Assembly (NCBI GenBank): GCA_947585885.1
Contig: CANPXI010000052.1
Span: 1-7,242 of the forward strand
Direction of reading: 5' to 3'
From: an uncultured Bacilli bacterium
GTDB taxonomy: Bacteria; Bacillota_I; Bacilli_A; RF39; UBA660
Length of the DNA: 7,242 nt
In this document: piece by piece, positions 6,028 to 7,242 of the stretch
Position numbering within the stretch: position 1 is the first letter of the stretch
How the letters are laid out: every line of letters starts with the position of its first letter
The notes under the pieces: model-generated
What the model was told of the DNA's origin: nothing
The model's input: only the letters and a program-made list of their open reading frames with translations
Databases searched by the model: none
Program-made: the position numbers and the translations under genes

Positions 6028-6047
6028 CAAATGTACTAATATATTTG
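6028..6047. promoter_or_regulatory. Candidate TetR-family operator
   Basis: A 20-base imperfect palindrome, CAAATGTACT against AATATATTTG, with eight of ten positions paired. It is in the divergent intergenic region and overlaps the weak -35 of the regulator gene. Location and size suit a TetR dimer site that would at least autoregulate. The DNA is AT-rich, so such dyads arise by chance; confidence is low. Confidence 0.3.
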
Positions 6048-6072
6048 CATATTTTCTAAACTGATGTATAAT
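6045..6072 (+). promoter_or_regulatory. Promoter of the TetR-family gene
   Basis: Consensus -10 TATAAT at 6067-6072, with a weak -35 (TTGCAT at 6045-6050, 16-base spacer). The start is expected near 6079, at the AGGTG ribosome binding site, giving a leader of about 11 bases. Confidence 0.6.
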
Positions 6073-6089
6073 TTATCTAGGTGAAGAAA

Positions 6090-6656
6090 ATGAAAGAAAA
6101 GAAAGATTTAAGAATAATAAAAACTAAAAATGCTCTTTATAATTCGCTTACAAAACTAATTAAAGATAAACCTTTTGAAGAAATAAAAGTAAGAGACTTA
6201 TGTGAAGACGCAATGATTAATAGATCCACATTTTATTCTCACTATAATGATAAATATGAATTACTTGTAGATTATATAAATGATTTAAAAAATAATTTAT
6301 TAAGTGCTCTTGAACAAAATAGTCATATAGTTAATACAAAAAAATACTATATGGAAATGATTAAATTAATCCTTGACCATATAGATTCTAAAAGAGACAT
6401 ATATTATTCTATATTAATGAGTAACTGGGGTGGAATAATAATTAATATAATAATTGAAGTAACTATAAAAGATATAAATAAAAGAATAGAAATAGATAAC
6501 ATTCATAAAGGTAATGTTCCTACAGATATACTTGCAAAATTCTATCTAGGTGCAGTAACTAGTATAGGTATAGATTGGCTTAAAAATAAAGATAAATATA
6601 CAAAACAAGAAATACTAAATTACTTAGATGAATTAATTCCAGAAGCAATAAACTAA
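6090..6656 (+). CDS. TetR/AcrR-family transcriptional regulator
   Basis: DNA-binding dimeric repressor, probably of the divergent MMPL gene and of itself. It has 188 residues from the chosen start. The N-terminal helix-turn-helix spans about residues 12-59: helix 1 KTKNALYNSLTKLI, then FEEIKVRDLCEDAMINRSTF, and the recognition-helix end FYSHYNDKYELL, the hallmark YxHYxDK of the family. The ligand domain ends in FYLGAVTSIGIDWLKNKDKY, the pattern of the TetR C-terminal subgroup typified by the dihydroxyacetone-kinase regulator. I chose ATG 6090 over the in-frame GTG 6081, because AGGTG at 6079-6083 is well placed to serve ATG 6090 and overlaps the GTG, while nothing suitable precedes the GTG. 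The ligand is unknown; pump substrates or bile acids are possible by context only. Confidence 0.92.
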   Translation: MKEKKDLRIIKTKNALYNSLTKLIKDKPFEEIKVRDLCEDAMINRSTFYSHYNDKYELLVDYINDLKNNLLSALEQNSHIVNTKKYYMEMIKLILDHIDSKRDIYYSILMSNWGGIIINIIIEVTIKDINKRIEIDNIHKGNVPTDILAKFYLGAVTSIGIDWLKNKDKYTKQEILNYLDELIPEAIN

Positions 6657-6675
6657 TTTTAGTTTACTCTTTTTT
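6649..6675 (+). terminator. Weak AU-rich terminator after the TetR-family gene
   Basis: TAAACTA/TAGTTTA (seven pairs, loop ATTT, 6649-6666), then CTC and six Ts (6670-6675). The stem overlaps the stop codon. All pairs but one are A-T, so the hairpin is weak. On the minus strand it is not followed by a T-run, so it would not serve the converging hydrolase gene well. Confidence 0.5.
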
Positions 6676-6676
6676 A

Positions 6677-7242
6677 CTAATTTTGCATTAATATTTGTGA
6701 GTCTTTTATTAAATCATAATTAATTAGACTCTCATCATCTAAATTTTCTTTATACATATCAACTGCAGTAATTCTACTATTGTCATAAGTAGTATAGTAG
6801 TATATTCCCTTGTCCATATTTACACATGAGCTATAAATAGTTATCTCATACTTATCTTCTCCCATATGAACACATCCTCTTTGTTGTAGAACTGAAGTTA
6901 AAATATGAAAAAACTGACTAACACTTTCACTTTCTGTTTCATTTGATAAAGAGTTCATCTTAGTAAAAGTTGCTTTAACAAATCTACTACTAGATGACAA
7001 ATCTCCTGGAAGTCCTAAAGCACCCATACCCCTACTATAAACATCTAATTCTAAATCTTTAGAAAAATTATTAACAGGTTTTTCAATAGATAAACTCATA
7101 TAATTATTTAAATTAAACATTTGAATATCAAAAGTAGGATTATTAGTAAGAACTCCAACTGGGTTATCATATACTTTTAACCCATCTTTAACACTTTCTA
7201 CTACAATAGATTTTTCTTTATCAGCAATTATCCAGTGTAAAG
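6677..7242 (-). CDS. Choloylglycine hydrolase family protein (bile salt hydrolase or penicillin V acylase type), C-terminal part
   Basis: Ntn-fold hydrolase of the linear amide C-N hydrolase family, which deconjugates bile salts or cleaves acyl amides. The frame stays open through the right edge, so the ATG at 7120 is internal; 187 of roughly 325 residues are visible. Beginning LHWIIADKEKSIVVES, it shows VGVLTNNPTFD (the TNNP Asn corresponds to catalytic Asn175 of the Clostridium enzyme), FNLNNYMSLS, YSRGMGALGLPGDLSSSSRF (with the conserved Arg, equivalent to Arg228) and FVKATFTKMNS. The N-terminal Cys nucleophile lies outside. No signal peptide can be judged, so location is unknown. Family membership is firm. 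Choosing bile salt hydrolase over penicillin acylase needs the missing half. It converges on the regulator gene with 20 bases between. Confidence 0.93.
   Translation of the reverse strand, partial: LHWIIADKEKSIVVESVKDGLKVYDNPVGVLTNNPTFDIQMFNLNNYMSLSIEKPVNNFSKDLELDVYSRGMGALGLPGDLSSSSRFVKATFTKMNSLSNETESESVSQFFHILTSVLQQRGCVHMGEDKYEITIYSSCVNMDKGIYYYTTYDNSRITAVDMYKENLDDESLINYDLIKDSQILMQN

Noticed and set aside
6081..6089. GTG at 6081 as the start of the TetR-family gene
   Set aside because: No Shine-Dalgarno lies upstream of it, and it overlaps the AGGTG that serves ATG 6090. The predicted transcription start is also at about 6079.
6677..7120. ATG at 7120 as the start of a 147-residue hydrolase
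   Set aside because: The same frame continues upstream to the window edge with strong family similarity (LHWIIADKEKS, VLTNNPTFD), so this Met is internal and the gene is only cut by the window.

Overview
The window looks like chromosome from a very AT-rich, low-GC Bacillota relative, probably an uncultured gut bacterium. Codons are dominated by AGA, TTA and A/T-ending triplets. Shine-Dalgarno sites (AGGAGG, GGAGG) are strong. A T-box leader, which is typical of Bacillota, is present. The tryptophan codons I checked are TGG, so nothing suggests the Mycoplasma code. The bile-salt-hydrolase-family gene at the right edge points to a gut habitat. No taxon can be proved from the sequence alone.

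The left third is translation housekeeping on the minus strand. It holds the 5' part of pheS (1-326), its phenylalanine T-box leader (about 338-545) and frr (584-1123), each of the two genes with its own promoter. A gap of about 390 bases (1124-1516) follows. It contains the frr promoter, a three-copy 47-48 base direct repeat with palindromic cores whose differences compensate each other, and protein-like but interrupted reading frames that resemble a decayed gene.

The middle holds an unrecognised 209-residue membrane-anchored protein (1517-2146) and a very large minus-strand gene (2197-5910). The large gene joins an RND/MMPL-type transporter of 687 residues to a secreted YhgE-like coiled-coil protein of 550 residues. 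The joint carries a consensus ribosome binding site and an ATG, so the second half could also be made separately.

On the right, a TetR/AcrR-type regulator (6090-6656, plus strand) is divergent from the transporter and probably controls it through the shared 180-base intergenic region. It converges on a choloylglycine hydrolase family gene (6677-7242 and beyond, minus strand) cut by the window edge. A plausible but unproven reading is an envelope or bile-stress module: amide hydrolase, regulator, and RND pump with an extracellular partner, next to core translation genes.
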